Under the pieces are notes generated by a model. That model was given only the letters and a program-made list of their open reading frames with translations. It was not told the origin of the DNA and did no database searches. From contig FPIT01000009.1 in the NCBI GenBank assembly GCA_900119285.1, positions 164,563 to 228,562 of the forward strand: 64,000 bases of DNA, in the 5' to 3' direction. Source of the stretch: Prevotellaceae bacterium HUN156. Its GTDB lineage: Bacteria; Bacteroidota; Bacteroidia; Bacteroidales; Bacteroidaceae. This document shows positions 32,307 to 40,516 of the stretch, in pieces (position 1 is the first letter of the stretch; every line of letters begins with the position of its first letter). Position numbers and translations under genes: made by a program.

Positions 32307-33821
32307 ATGAAACGAATTATTACATCTGTGATTGTGATGGTAACCGCCATTGCTGTACATGCGGCAAAGCCTACTACGGTATTGACGGTGAAAAAAACAA
32401 CAAAACAAACCATTACCGGTTTCGGTGCCGCATGCTGTGATGGTGCCATGAAACCATTTGGTACAGACAACGCTCCTGTAAGCAAACTTTATGGCGCTAA
32501 GTCAAAGATTGGATTGAACATCATGCGAATGGAGATTTCGCCCAACTTGGAAGATAAGGCAGACCAGTGGGGAGACTATGATTGGAATGGCTCGCTGCCA
32601 TCTGCCAAGATTGTAAAACTGCGTGGTGGTATCGTTTTTGGTACACCATGGTCACCTCCCGGTGTATACAAAACGAATGGCACACCTCAGGGTGGTAATT
32701 CTGACGATCAGGGAAATCAAAGAGGTAAACTGCGTGAGGATTGCTACGAGAAATTCTTCCCTTGGCTGAATACCTTCCTGAAATGGATGAAGAATCATGG
32801 AGTTGATGTTGATGCAGTGTCAATCCAAAATGAGCCAGACTGGTGGGTTAGCTATTCAGGCTGTCTCTATGATCCAGAAGACCTGGTAAAGCTTGTTAAG
32901 AACTACGCTTGGATGCTCGATAGAGAGACTTATCCTGGTGTTAAATTGATTAGTGGTGAAAGTTTGGGCTTTACTCAGAACTATACAGACCCACTTATGC
33001 AGGATCCTACTTGTCGTGAGCAGATAGATATTGTTGCTGGTCACATGTATGGTCATGCTCCTCTTGAATATATGAAAAAGTCAGCCGTCCTTCCTCTTAA
33101 ATATGGAAAGGAAGTTTGGATGACTGAGCATTCCGTAACAGATAATATCGATCGTCTGCCTACTTGGCATGAGAATCTGATTTTTGCAGAAGAACTCAAT
33201 GAGAGTATGCTGGCTGGCTGTACAGGTTATATCTATTGGTATATGCGTGCACACTGGGCTTTCTGTGGTACTGGTGAAGAACAGTATGGTGCTGGAAATA
33301 AGAAAGACGAACTGCTGCCTCGTGCTTTTGTTATGTCGCATTTCTCTAAAAATGTGACAGGTTCAACTCGTTTGACAACTTCGCAAGACAAGACCTCTGG
33401 AGAGGGAGATGCTTATGAGTATTCTGCATACCAGAAAGGTGACTCTCTTATTGTGATGGCTATTGACACAACGGCCACTTCTCGTAACTTGAAAATCGAG
33501 TTGCCTTATAATGTTAAGAGCGGTACTTACTGGTTGTCTACTGGTAATGAAAGTACGAATCTTTGCCAAAAGTCTGATCTTGACATTCCTGAGTCAACGA
33601 ATGAGTTTACCATCGAGATTCCTGCTCGCAGTTTGAATACCTTCATTTTTATGATTGATAATGGTAGTACGGCTATTGAGGAACTGGAACGTGAAAGTGA
33701 CGACGATGATGGTCCTAAGACTTACTATGATATGCAAGGTCGACGATTGGACAATCCCATTGGACTATGCATCGAGAGGAGTGCAAATGGTCATTCAAGA
33801 AAAGTAATGATGGGTCGATAA
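32307..33821 (+). CDS. Secreted GH30-family glycoside hydrolase (xylanase-like)
   Basis: 504 aa, signal peptide to about residue 19. GH30 fold: start TITGFGAACCDGAMKPFG, acid/base Glu176 in SIQNEPDWW, nucleophile Glu274 in VWMTEHSV, then the side beta domain (about 370-450). The subgroup resembles bacterial glucuronoxylanases, so xylan is the likely substrate. The C-terminus YYDMQGRRLDNPIGLCIERS is a degenerate form of the type IX sorting-like end in the esterase and in the 40517 protein. Confidence 0.88.
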   Translation: MKRIITSVIVMVTAIAVHAAKPTTVLTVKKTTKQTITGFGAACCDGAMKPFGTDNAPVSKLYGAKSKIGLNIMRMEISPNLEDKADQWGDYDWNGSLPSAKIVKLRGGIVFGTPWSPPGVYKTNGTPQGGNSDDQGNQRGKLREDCYEKFFPWLNTFLKWMKNHGVDVDAVSIQNEPDWWVSYSGCLYDPEDLVKLVKNYAWMLDRETYPGVKLISGESLGFTQNYTDPLMQDPTCREQIDIVAGHMYGHAPLEYMKKSAVLPLKYGKEVWMTEHSVTDNIDRLPTWHENLIFAEELNESMLAGCTGYIYWYMRAHWAFCGTGEEQYGAGNKKDELLPRAFVMSHFSKNVTGSTRLTTSQDKTSGEGDAYEYSAYQKGDSLIVMAIDTTATSRNLKIELPYNVKSGTYWLSTGNESTNLCQKSDLDIPESTNEFTIEIPARSLNTFIFMIDNGSTAIEELERESDDDDGPKTYYDMQGRRLDNPIGLCIERSANGHSRKVMMGR

Positions 33822-33855
33822 AAGCAATCGTTTTATAATATTCCCAAATATGATT

Positions 33856-33905
33856 TCTCGCCATGTCAAAGCTTGCTACAGCTTTAGCATGGCGAGATTT
33901 TTTTA
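33856..33905 (+). terminator. Terminator of the GH30 gene
   Basis: Ten-bp outer stem (33856-33865 with 33888-33897) with inner AAGCT pairing and a run of T. Confidence 0.85.
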
Positions 33906-33934
33906 AAATAACTATTAGGAATTCGGGTAGTATG

Positions 33935-34432
33935 TTATTCAACTATCTGAGTGATGTCCTTACGAATCTTGTCTTTTATTTCGTCATCTGCGTAACCAAG
34001 GGGAATAATAACTGCAGGTTCTTCGTTGTCCGACAGATGAAACAGTTCCTTACATAAGGCTGAGTCGAAATTACAAACCCAACAGGTGCCGAGCCCCTGT
34101 TCCGTAGCAGCAAGACAAAGATGCTCAACAGCAATAGCGATATCGATGTCGCCATGATGCTTTCCATCACGCCTTACCCATTCCTCGTCGTGCAGGATAG
34201 AGGCTATGATATACATAGGAGCCGTGTTGAACCAATCTCGATGATAACACTGTTGTATCTTGAGTTTGTCATCTTCATTGGTGAGTATGTGGAATCTCCA
34301 AGGTTGTTTGTTTACTGCTGAAGGTGCAAAGCGTACACACTCCATAATGTAATCTAACTTTTCTTTCTCTACGTTGAGAGCCTTATAAGCTCTGCAACTG
34401 TATCTGCTCTTAACAAGTTCTAGAAAGTTCAT
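33935..34432 (-). CDS. Nitroreductase-family flavoprotein
   Basis: 165 aa, short nitroreductase type. FMN-binding start SRYSCRAYKALNVEKEKLDY, APSAVNKQPWRFHI, and C-terminal AAT-type EQGLGTCWVCNFD with IPLGYADDE. These enzymes use NAD(P)H to reduce nitro compounds, quinones or flavins; the physiological substrate is unknown. Stands alone between terminator and comM. Confidence 0.9.
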   Translation of the reverse strand: MNFLELVKSRYSCRAYKALNVEKEKLDYIMECVRFAPSAVNKQPWRFHILTNEDDKLKIQQCYHRDWFNTAPMYIIASILHDEEWVRRDGKHHGDIDIAIAVEHLCLAATEQGLGTCWVCNFDSALCKELFHLSDNEEPAVIIPLGYADDEIKDKIRKDITQIVE

Positions 34433-34516
34433 ATTAAAATCTTTAGTTTAATTGATTAGTATTGTATGGCAGAAATTATCTGCCAGTTATTTTCTTTATT
34501 CTTAATATTCTTTTTC

Positions 34517-36064
34517 TTACACTCCTCTCTCTGCCCAGTCACCACGGTCAAGGTTGCGATAACCAATGGCCTCGGCGATATGATGTGACTGAACATTCTC
34601 GGAGCCTTCGAGGTCGGCAATGGTACGGGCAACTTTGAGGATGCGACTATAGGCACGAGCACTTAACTTCAACTTCTCCATCGCCATGCGTAACATGTCA
34701 AGGCTTGCAGCATCGGGCTCAGCAAACTCATGGAGCATTTTCTCTGTCATCATCGCATTACAATGGATGCCTTTGAAGGGCTTGAAACGCTCTTCCTGTA
34801 TTTTGCGGGCAGCAATAACACGCTCACGAATGGTGTCAGATGGCTCGCCTGGATTCATTTGACTGAGCTGTGCAAAGGGTACTGCTTGTATCTCGCAATG
34901 AATATCAATACGGTCGAGTAGGGGACCACTAATCTTATTCATATAGCGCTGTATCTGTCCTGGCGTGCACACGCAGTTATGCGTAGGGTCACCATAATAT
35001 CCGCATGGGCACGGGTTCATAGAGGCGATAAGCATAAATGAACTGGGATACTCTACGTTGTATTTAGCACGGCTGATGGTAATCTTGCGGTCTTCCAATG
35101 GCTGGCGTAATACCTCTAATACTGAGCGACTTAGCTCTGGCATCTCGTCAAGAAAGAGCACACCATTATGCGCTAAAGATATCTCTCCTGGTTGCGGATT
35201 ATTGCCACCACCTACGAGAGCTACCTGTGAAATGGTATGGTGAGGTGCACGGAAGGGACGCTGAGAGATGAGGCTGGTGTCGCGACTAATCTTGCCTGCT
35301 ACGCTGTGTATCTGTGTGGTCTCCAAACTTTCTGCCAACGACAATGGAGGGAGAATAGAGGGTAGGCGCTTTGCAAGCATAGACTTACCGCTACCTGGAG
35401 GGCCTATCATGATAAGATTGTGGCCTCCAGCGGCTGCTACTTCTAAGGCACGCTTTACGCTCTCCTGCCCACGAACATCGGAGAAGTCGAGCTCATACTG
35501 ATTTTGTTGCTCGTAAAACTCGCGGCGTGTGTCGATGATGGTGGGCTCGTAGGTGGTAGTGCCATTGAAGAAATGGACAACATCCATTAGTGTCTCCATA
35601 CCATATACCTCAAGATTGTTGACAACAGCAGCTTCGCGAATGTTCTGTTGAGGAACAATGAGTCCCTTAAACTTCTCCTTGCGGGCGCGAATGGCGATGG
35701 GAAGTGCACCACGGATAGGCTGTAGCTTGCCATCGAGTCCTAATTCGCCTACTAGCATATATTGTTCCAGACGCTCGCTTTCAACCTTTCCATTAGCAGC
35801 CAAAATGCCGATGGCTAATGGCAGGTCGTAGCCAGAACCTTCTTTTTTGATGTCGGCAGGAGCAAGATTGATGGTTATATCCATAGAGGGCATTTTCAGC
35901 CCATTGTTGACGAGTGCTGCTTTGATGCGGTCGTAGCTTTCTTTGACGGCGGTGTCTGCAAGTCCTGTCAGGTGGAATTGTACACCACGCGACATGCTTA
36001 CTTCACAGGTTACGGTGTTGACATCTAGTCCGTTGACGGCAGCGCAATATGTTTTTACTAGCAT
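34517..36064 (-). CDS. comM: YifB/ComM-family AAA ATPase (Mg-chelatase-like)
   Basis: 515 aa from MLVKTYCAAVNGLD. N-terminal Lon-like domain, then ATPase with Walker A GPPGSGKSM, Walker B LFLDEMPEL, and a cysteine-rich insert CPCGYYGDPTHNCVC typical of the family; C-terminal helical lid. ComM is a helicase that aids branch migration during natural transformation. The upstream ATG at 36088 falls in the -7 box (36085-36093), so 36064 is used. Confidence 0.92.
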   Translation of the reverse strand: MLVKTYCAAVNGLDVNTVTCEVSMSRGVQFHLTGLADTAVKESYDRIKAALVNNGLKMPSMDITINLAPADIKKEGSGYDLPLAIGILAANGKVESERLEQYMLVGELGLDGKLQPIRGALPIAIRARKEKFKGLIVPQQNIREAAVVNNLEVYGMETLMDVVHFFNGTTTYEPTIIDTRREFYEQQNQYELDFSDVRGQESVKRALEVAAAGGHNLIMIGPPGSGKSMLAKRLPSILPPLSLAESLETTQIHSVAGKISRDTSLISQRPFRAPHHTISQVALVGGGNNPQPGEISLAHNGVLFLDEMPELSRSVLEVLRQPLEDRKITISRAKYNVEYPSSFMLIASMNPCPCGYYGDPTHNCVCTPGQIQRYMNKISGPLLDRIDIHCEIQAVPFAQLSQMNPGEPSDTIRERVIAARKIQEERFKPFKGIHCNAMMTEKMLHEFAEPDAASLDMLRMAMEKLKLSARAYSRILKVARTIADLEGSENVQSHHIAEAIGYRNLDRGDWAERGV

Positions 36065-36084
36065 GGTTATCTTAGAATTTGCCC

Positions 36085-36124
36085 GCAAAGGTACACAATT
36101 TTGTGCAAAAATGCGTACCTTTGC
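36085..36124. promoter_or_regulatory. Back-to-back promoters of comM and BASS transporter
   Basis: Two exact TACCTTTGC -7 boxes face away from each other: 36085-36093 (- strand) and 36116-36124 (+ strand), 22 bases apart, with TTTTG words between them as overlapping -33 elements. Transcription in both directions shares this short stretch. Confidence 0.7.
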
Positions 36125-36133
36125 ACAGAATTT

Positions 36134-37111
36134 ATGAATATAATTAGTTTTCTAAAGAATTGGACACTGCCAGTAGCTATTACTATAGGAACAGTTAGTT
36201 ATCTGACATTTTATTACGTACCACAACTTGATGAGCTTGGTACGGAATTGGCACCCATCTTTGATGTCATTTTCCCCTTGTTTGTGTTCCTGACGCTATG
36301 GGTTACCTTCTGTAAGGTGGACTTTCACCAGATGCGTCCTCACCGTTGGCATATCGGTATATTGATAGCGCAGTTGTTATTGGTGGCTGTGAATATCGGT
36401 GTGATTCTATGGATGAAGCATTTGGCGGCAGATAATCATGAACTGCCAGCTTTTGCGTCTCCACTCTTGTGGGAGGCCTTGCTAACATGTATCATTGGTC
36501 CTGCGGCATCAGCAGCGCCAGTGGTTACGGGTAAACTAGGTGGAAACATCTCTACGATGACAACCTATGTGCTTATCTCTTCGTTGACATCGGCATTATT
36601 GATACCATTGGTGTTCCCCATGCTGGAGCAGGCCATTCAGGTGTCGTTTATAGAGGCGTTCCTTATTATACTGGAGAAGGTGAGCATCGTATTGCTACTG
36701 CCTTTGGTGTTAGGTTGGATCATGCAACACTATGTGAAAGGACTATGTGCTAAGATTGTTGCAATGCCCAACCTGAGCTTCTACTTCTGGTCGGTCTCTT
36801 TATCTATTACGACGGGTATCACGGTAAAGAATATTGTGCATAGCGAGGCTTCGCTCCTGTTGCTTCTGTTGATAGCAGGGGCTACTTTTGTACTTTGCTT
36901 TGTACAGTTTGGAATTGGTCGTGGTATCGGTCGGAAGTTGGGCGAAGAGGTGAATGCTGGTCAGGCATTGTTCCAGAAGAATACGGCATTGAGCATCTGG
37001 GTTGCTTATATGTATCTTCATCCTGTAGCTTCTGTTGGTGCCGGTTGCTATGTGTTGTGGCAGAACATTATCAACTCATTGGAACTGTGGCAGTATAGAA
37101 GGCAGAAGTGA
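36134..37111 (+). CDS. Bile acid:sodium symporter (BASS)-like transporter
   Basis: 325 aa from MNIISFLKNW, with nine or ten predicted membrane helices. The region IIGPAASAAPVVTGKLGGNISTM carries the small-residue signature of BASS carriers. Substrate unknown (family members move organic acids or bile acids). The frame opens at 36101, but this is within the promoter. Shares a divergent promoter with comM. Followed by low-complexity GAGGAGTG repeats and a strong terminator. Confidence 0.8.
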   Translation: MNIISFLKNWTLPVAITIGTVSYLTFYYVPQLDELGTELAPIFDVIFPLFVFLTLWVTFCKVDFHQMRPHRWHIGILIAQLLLVAVNIGVILWMKHLAADNHELPAFASPLLWEALLTCIIGPAASAAPVVTGKLGGNISTMTTYVLISSLTSALLIPLVFPMLEQAIQVSFIEAFLIILEKVSIVLLLPLVLGWIMQHYVKGLCAKIVAMPNLSFYFWSVSLSITTGITVKNIVHSEASLLLLLLIAGATFVLCFVQFGIGRGIGRKLGEEVNAGQALFQKNTALSIWVAYMYLHPVASVGAGCYVLWQNIINSLELWQYRRQK

Positions 37112-37166
37112 GGAGTGAATTTCGAGGAGTGAGGAGTGTGGAGTGATAATTGTGAAATGAGGATAT

Positions 37167-37200
37167 AAAAAAAGAGGATGCGTAAACATCCTCTTTTTTT
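37167..37200. terminator. Bidirectional terminator between BASS gene and tsf
   Basis: Perfect 14-bp stem (37167-37180 with 37187-37200) with A and T runs as part of the stem; serves both convergent units. Confidence 0.93.
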
Positions 37201-37219
37201 TGTATGTATGGTTTTTTGA

Positions 37220-38215
37220 TTACTCAGCAACCAGTGTGAAACGCTTGAAGTCTACAATCTGCAGTTCCTTGTCCTGCTGGGCAATCCACTGAGATACGGT
37301 AGCCTTGTCGCCGTCACCGAACTGGAACTCCTGGTCAACCAAGCAGTTCTCCTTCAGGAACTTGTTCACACGACCCTTGGCGATGTTCTCAATCATAGGC
37401 ATCTTCAGCTGAGCCTCACCCTCGGCCTTAGCGGTCTCGATGAGCTTGCGAGCCTCGTCGGCCTGCTCCTGAGTCAACCAACCCTTAGCCATGTTAGACT
37501 CGATGTGATCCTCAGAGTCAACGAGGTTAGGATTGATACCAGCCTTCTTCAGCTTGTTCTCAACGTACTTCTCAACCTGCTCGAGCTTAGTCTTCTCAAC
37601 AGCAGTCTTGTACTCCTCGTCAAGAACTTTCTGGTCTACGCTGTCAGCATTCAAAGCAACGGGCTTCATGGCAGCAACCTGCATAGCCAGCTTGTGACCA
37701 ATCTCTGCAGCATTCTTGTTCAGCTGAACCATGGTGCACAGAGTGTGCTTGCCCATGTGGTCGTAACCTTCGATGTTATCACCCTCAAGAGTCAGGTAGC
37801 CATCGAGCTCCATCTTCTCACCGGTAATACCAGAACGCTGAGTAACAGCCTCCTGAGCGGTCTGACCATTGATGTCGAGAGCCTTAACAGCCTCAAGATC
37901 CTTAGCCTTTGCTGCGATAGCTGCATCGAGGATGCTCTGAGTAAGAGCGATGAAGTCAGCACCGTTAGCAACGAAGTCGGTCTCGCACTTCAGAGCGATA
38001 GTTGCAGCGAAGCCGTCAACAACCTTTACGAGTACGCAACCATTTGAAGTCTCACGATCGCTACGCTTTGCAGCGATGGCAAGGCCGCGCTCGCGGAGCA
38101 GCTCCTTAGCCTTGTCGAAGTCGCCCTCAGCCTCGGTCAGAGCCTTCTTTACGTCAGCCAGACCAGCACCAGTCATAGCGCGAAGCTTCTTGATATCATC
38201 AATTGAAATAGCCAT
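37220..38215 (-). CDS. tsf: Elongation factor Ts
   Basis: 331 aa. Nucleotide exchange factor for EF-Tu. N-terminal UBA-like domain with LRAMTGAGLADVKKALTEAE (about 11-30), then the core KCETDFVANGADFIALTQ. Slightly longer than the E. coli protein, as usual in this phylum. Last gene of the rplM-rpsI-rpsB-tsf block; 35-base gap after rpsB. High codon bias. Confidence 0.97.
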   Translation of the reverse strand: MAISIDDIKKLRAMTGAGLADVKKALTEAEGDFDKAKELLRERGLAIAAKRSDRETSNGCVLVKVVDGFAATIALKCETDFVANGADFIALTQSILDAAIAAKAKDLEAVKALDINGQTAQEAVTQRSGITGEKMELDGYLTLEGDNIEGYDHMGKHTLCTMVQLNKNAAEIGHKLAMQVAAMKPVALNADSVDQKVLDEEYKTAVEKTKLEQVEKYVENKLKKAGINPNLVDSEDHIESNMAKGWLTQEQADEARKLIETAKAEGEAQLKMPMIENIAKGRVNKFLKENCLVDQEFQFGDGDKATVSQWIAQQDKELQIVDFKRFTLVAE

Positions 38216-38250
38216 AATTTCTTTAATGTTTAATCTTTAATATTAATGTA

Positions 38251-39096
38251 TTACTCTGCAGCAGCCTCTTCTGCCTTAGCCTCCTCAGCTACGGGAGCCT
38301 CTTCAGTAGCAGCAGCCTTGCGGGGCTTGCGAGCCTGACGCTTGGGCTTAGCCTCTTCTGCCTCGGCCTCAGCCTGAGCATCAGCAGCCTTCTCGTCAGC
38401 CTTCTCTACCTTGCGCTCCTCGATACCCTCGTTGATGGCGTCGCAGCAAGCAGCGAGGATAACCTCTACGCTGTCCTTAGCGTCATCGTTGGCAGGAATA
38501 ACGAAGTCAATATTCTTGGGATCAGAGTTGGTATCTACAATACCGAATACGGGAATACCCAGACGGTTAGCCTCGCGAACGGCGATGTTCTCCTTCATAA
38601 CGTCGATAACGAACAGAGCAGAAGGAAGACGAGTCAGATCAGCGATAGAACCGAGGTTCTTCTCCAGCTTAGCACGCTGACGAGTAACCTGCAGCAGCTC
38701 GCGCTTTGACAGGTTTGCGTAGGTACCATCCTGCATCAGCTTGTCGATGTTCGCCATTTTCTTAACGGCCTTGCGGATAGTCGGGAAGTTGGTCAACATA
38801 CCACCCGGCCAGCGCTCGATAACGTAAGGCATACCAACGCTCTGTGCTTTCTCGGCGATGATTTCCTTGGTCTGTTTTTTAGTAGCGACGAACAGGATCT
38901 TCTTGCCGCTCTTGGCAATCTGCTTCAATGCATCTGCAGCCTCGTCAATCTTAGCTACAGTCTTGTGGAGATCGATGATGTGGATACCGTTACGCTCGGT
39001 ATAGATGTAGGGAGCCATTGCAGGGTTCCACTTACGCTTCAGGTGGCCGAAGTGGCAGCCAGCCTGCAGCAGTTGGTCAAAATTTGTTCTTGCCAT
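38251..39096 (-). CDS. rpsB: Small ribosomal subunit protein uS2
   Basis: 281 aa. S2 signatures at the start (GCHFGHLKRKWNPAMAPYI) and in the middle (LFVIDVMKENIAVREA, then IPVFGIVDTNSDP). The last 50 residues form an Ala/Glu/Lys-rich tail (EAEEAKPKRQARKPRK) common in Bacteroidetes. Paired with tsf as in most bacteria. The leader upstream carries the 9-bp-period CTAG array. Confidence 0.97.
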   Translation of the reverse strand: MARTNFDQLLQAGCHFGHLKRKWNPAMAPYIYTERNGIHIIDLHKTVAKIDEAADALKQIAKSGKKILFVATKKQTKEIIAEKAQSVGMPYVIERWPGGMLTNFPTIRKAVKKMANIDKLMQDGTYANLSKRELLQVTRQRAKLEKNLGSIADLTRLPSALFVIDVMKENIAVREANRLGIPVFGIVDTNSDPKNIDFVIPANDDAKDSVEVILAACCDAINEGIEERKVEKADEKAADAQAEAEAEEAKPKRQARKPRKAAATEEAPVAEEAKAEEAAAE

Positions 39097-39167
39097 TTTT
39101 GCTTTTCTTTTTTTTTGTTGTTTACTTTCTTTTTAATTCTTTCTGTTAGAATCAACCAACGGGTAGT

Positions 39168-39198
39168 CTAGTTGTACTAGTCTTACTAGCAGTACTAG
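39168..39198. repeat. CTAG array, 9-bp period, in the rpsI-rpsB spacer
   Basis: CTAG at 39168, 39177, 39186 and 39195, in units of CTAGnnnTA. Same design as the array inside argS (9044-9074). It would be transcribed in the rpsB leader. Confidence 0.85.
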
Positions 39199-39238
39199 CC
39201 AGAGTCCCGTCAGTTTAGATACTAAACGGTTCAGTATA

Positions 39239-39625
39239 TTAACGCTTACTGAACTGGAAGCGACGACGAGCCTTGGGCTGACCTGGCTTCTTACGCTCAA
39301 CCTCACGAGCATCGCGGGTCAGGAAACCGTGGTCCTTCAGGTTCTTCTTATCCTCAGCATTTACCTTAACGAGTGCACGAGCGATAGCGAGGCGAAGTGC
39401 CTGGCTCTGGCCTGTGAAACCACCACCGTCGAGGTTGGCCTTGATGTCATATTTCTCAGCAACTTCCAACAGGTTCAGTGGCTGCTTAACCACGTACTGC
39501 AGGATGGCAGAGGGGAAATATACTTCTAAGTCTTTCTTGTTGATCGTGATCTTGCCAGTACCTTCTGACAGATATACGCGAGCTACAGAGCTCTTACGAC
39601 GACCTATTGCATTTATTACTTCCAT
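39239..39625 (-). CDS. rpsI: Small ribosomal subunit protein uS9
   Basis: 128 aa. Start NAIGRRKSSVARVYLSEGTG, the GGGFTGQSQALRLAIARAL core and the C-terminal KKPGQPKARRRFQFSKR that reaches into the decoding centre. Ten bases after rplM, the classical pair. Confidence 0.97.
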   Translation of the reverse strand: MEVINAIGRRKSSVARVYLSEGTGKITINKKDLEVYFPSAILQYVVKQPLNLLEVAEKYDIKANLDGGGFTGQSQALRLAIARALVKVNAEDKKNLKDHGFLTRDAREVERKKPGQPKARRRFQFSKR

Positions 39626-39635
39626 CGTTCCTTAT

Positions 39636-40103
39636 TTATTTATACTGGTTAATATCAATAGCCTTTGGCTTCTGAGCCTCGTGCTTGTGTTCTGTTCCCT
39701 CATATACATAGAGGTTGTTCAGCAGGGCGCGGCCAAGAGGACCCTTGGGCAGCATACCCTTTACGGCGTGCTTGATGATGCGCTCTACACCGAAAGGCTT
39801 CTTGCGGAGCTCAGCAGGTGTGTTGAAACGCTGACCACCAGGATAACCAGTGTAGCGGGTGTAAACCTTGTCAGTCTCTTTCTTACCAGTGAAGATAACT
39901 TTCTGGGCGTTGATGATAATGACGTTGTCACCACAGTCCTGATTAGGAGTGAAGGTGGGCTTGTACTTTCCGCGAATAATCTTTGCTACTTTAGAAGCGA
40001 GGCGGCCTACTACCTGATCGGTAGCGTCAATCACGAGCCATTCCTTCTGCTCACGAGCAGCTTCCTTAGATACGGAAACGGTCTTGTAACTTAAAGTGTT
40101 CAT
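39636..40103 (-). CDS. rplM: Large ribosomal subunit protein uL13
   Basis: 155 aa. Contains WLVIDATDQVVGRLASKVA and HAVKGMLPKGPLGRALLN, typical of L13. First gene of the rplM-rpsI-rpsB-tsf block, behind a leader of about 200 bases. Confidence 0.97.
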   Translation of the reverse strand: MNTLSYKTVSVSKEAAREQKEWLVIDATDQVVGRLASKVAKIIRGKYKPTFTPNQDCGDNVIIINAQKVIFTGKKETDKVYTRYTGYPGGQRFNTPAELRKKPFGVERIIKHAVKGMLPKGPLGRALLNNLYVYEGTEHKHEAQKPKAIDINQYK

Positions 40104-40316
40104 TTCTAAATTTTAAATTTACTACTAAAAAACATGTTTTACTAATTCTCTTATGCGCACAAATACCACTAGCGAAGGTCTAACTCTCCGCAAGTAGTCT
40201 AACTCATGCACTGAACAGCGATTCACGAACCGCGGCGCCCGGCCAAAGACACTGCTATTCACACGTCTGTCCACGGGGATTCTAAGTCTCTCCCCCATAA
40301 TCGGACTGCAAAGGTA
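40104..40316 (-). promoter_or_regulatory. rplM promoter and long structured leader
   Basis: -7 box TACCTTTGC at 40308-40316, then about 200 bases before rplM with GC-rich segments in an AT-rich genome: GGGGGA pairs with TCCCC (about 40270-40297), and a GGCCGGGCGCCGCGG segment near 40230-40245. The shape suggests an autoregulatory ribosomal leader; Bacteroidia L13 leaders have been described, but I could not verify a match. The rest up to 40485 holds only AT-rich sequence and a divergent promoter. Confidence 0.5.
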
Positions 40317-40485
40317 CTGCTTTTATTTCAAATAACGCGCGTAACGCTTTCGGTGACAGAGATATTTATAGTTATTTAACAAATATAACATTTTTTCTAT
40401 ACGGCAAATCCATATCAATTTTGGAATTAGTTATAATTAGTAAGAAAAATCTATGGTTTCGTTTTGTCCTTAAGGTTTTTCTTTG

Positions 40486-40494
40486 TACCTTTGC
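40486..40494 (+). promoter_or_regulatory. -7 box TACCTTTGC of the secreted-protein gene
   Basis: Exact -7 element with GTTTTG at 40461-40466; 23 bases before the ATG at 40517. Confidence 0.7.
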
Positions 40495-40516
40495 AAGTCA
40501 AAAAAACGTCATAACA

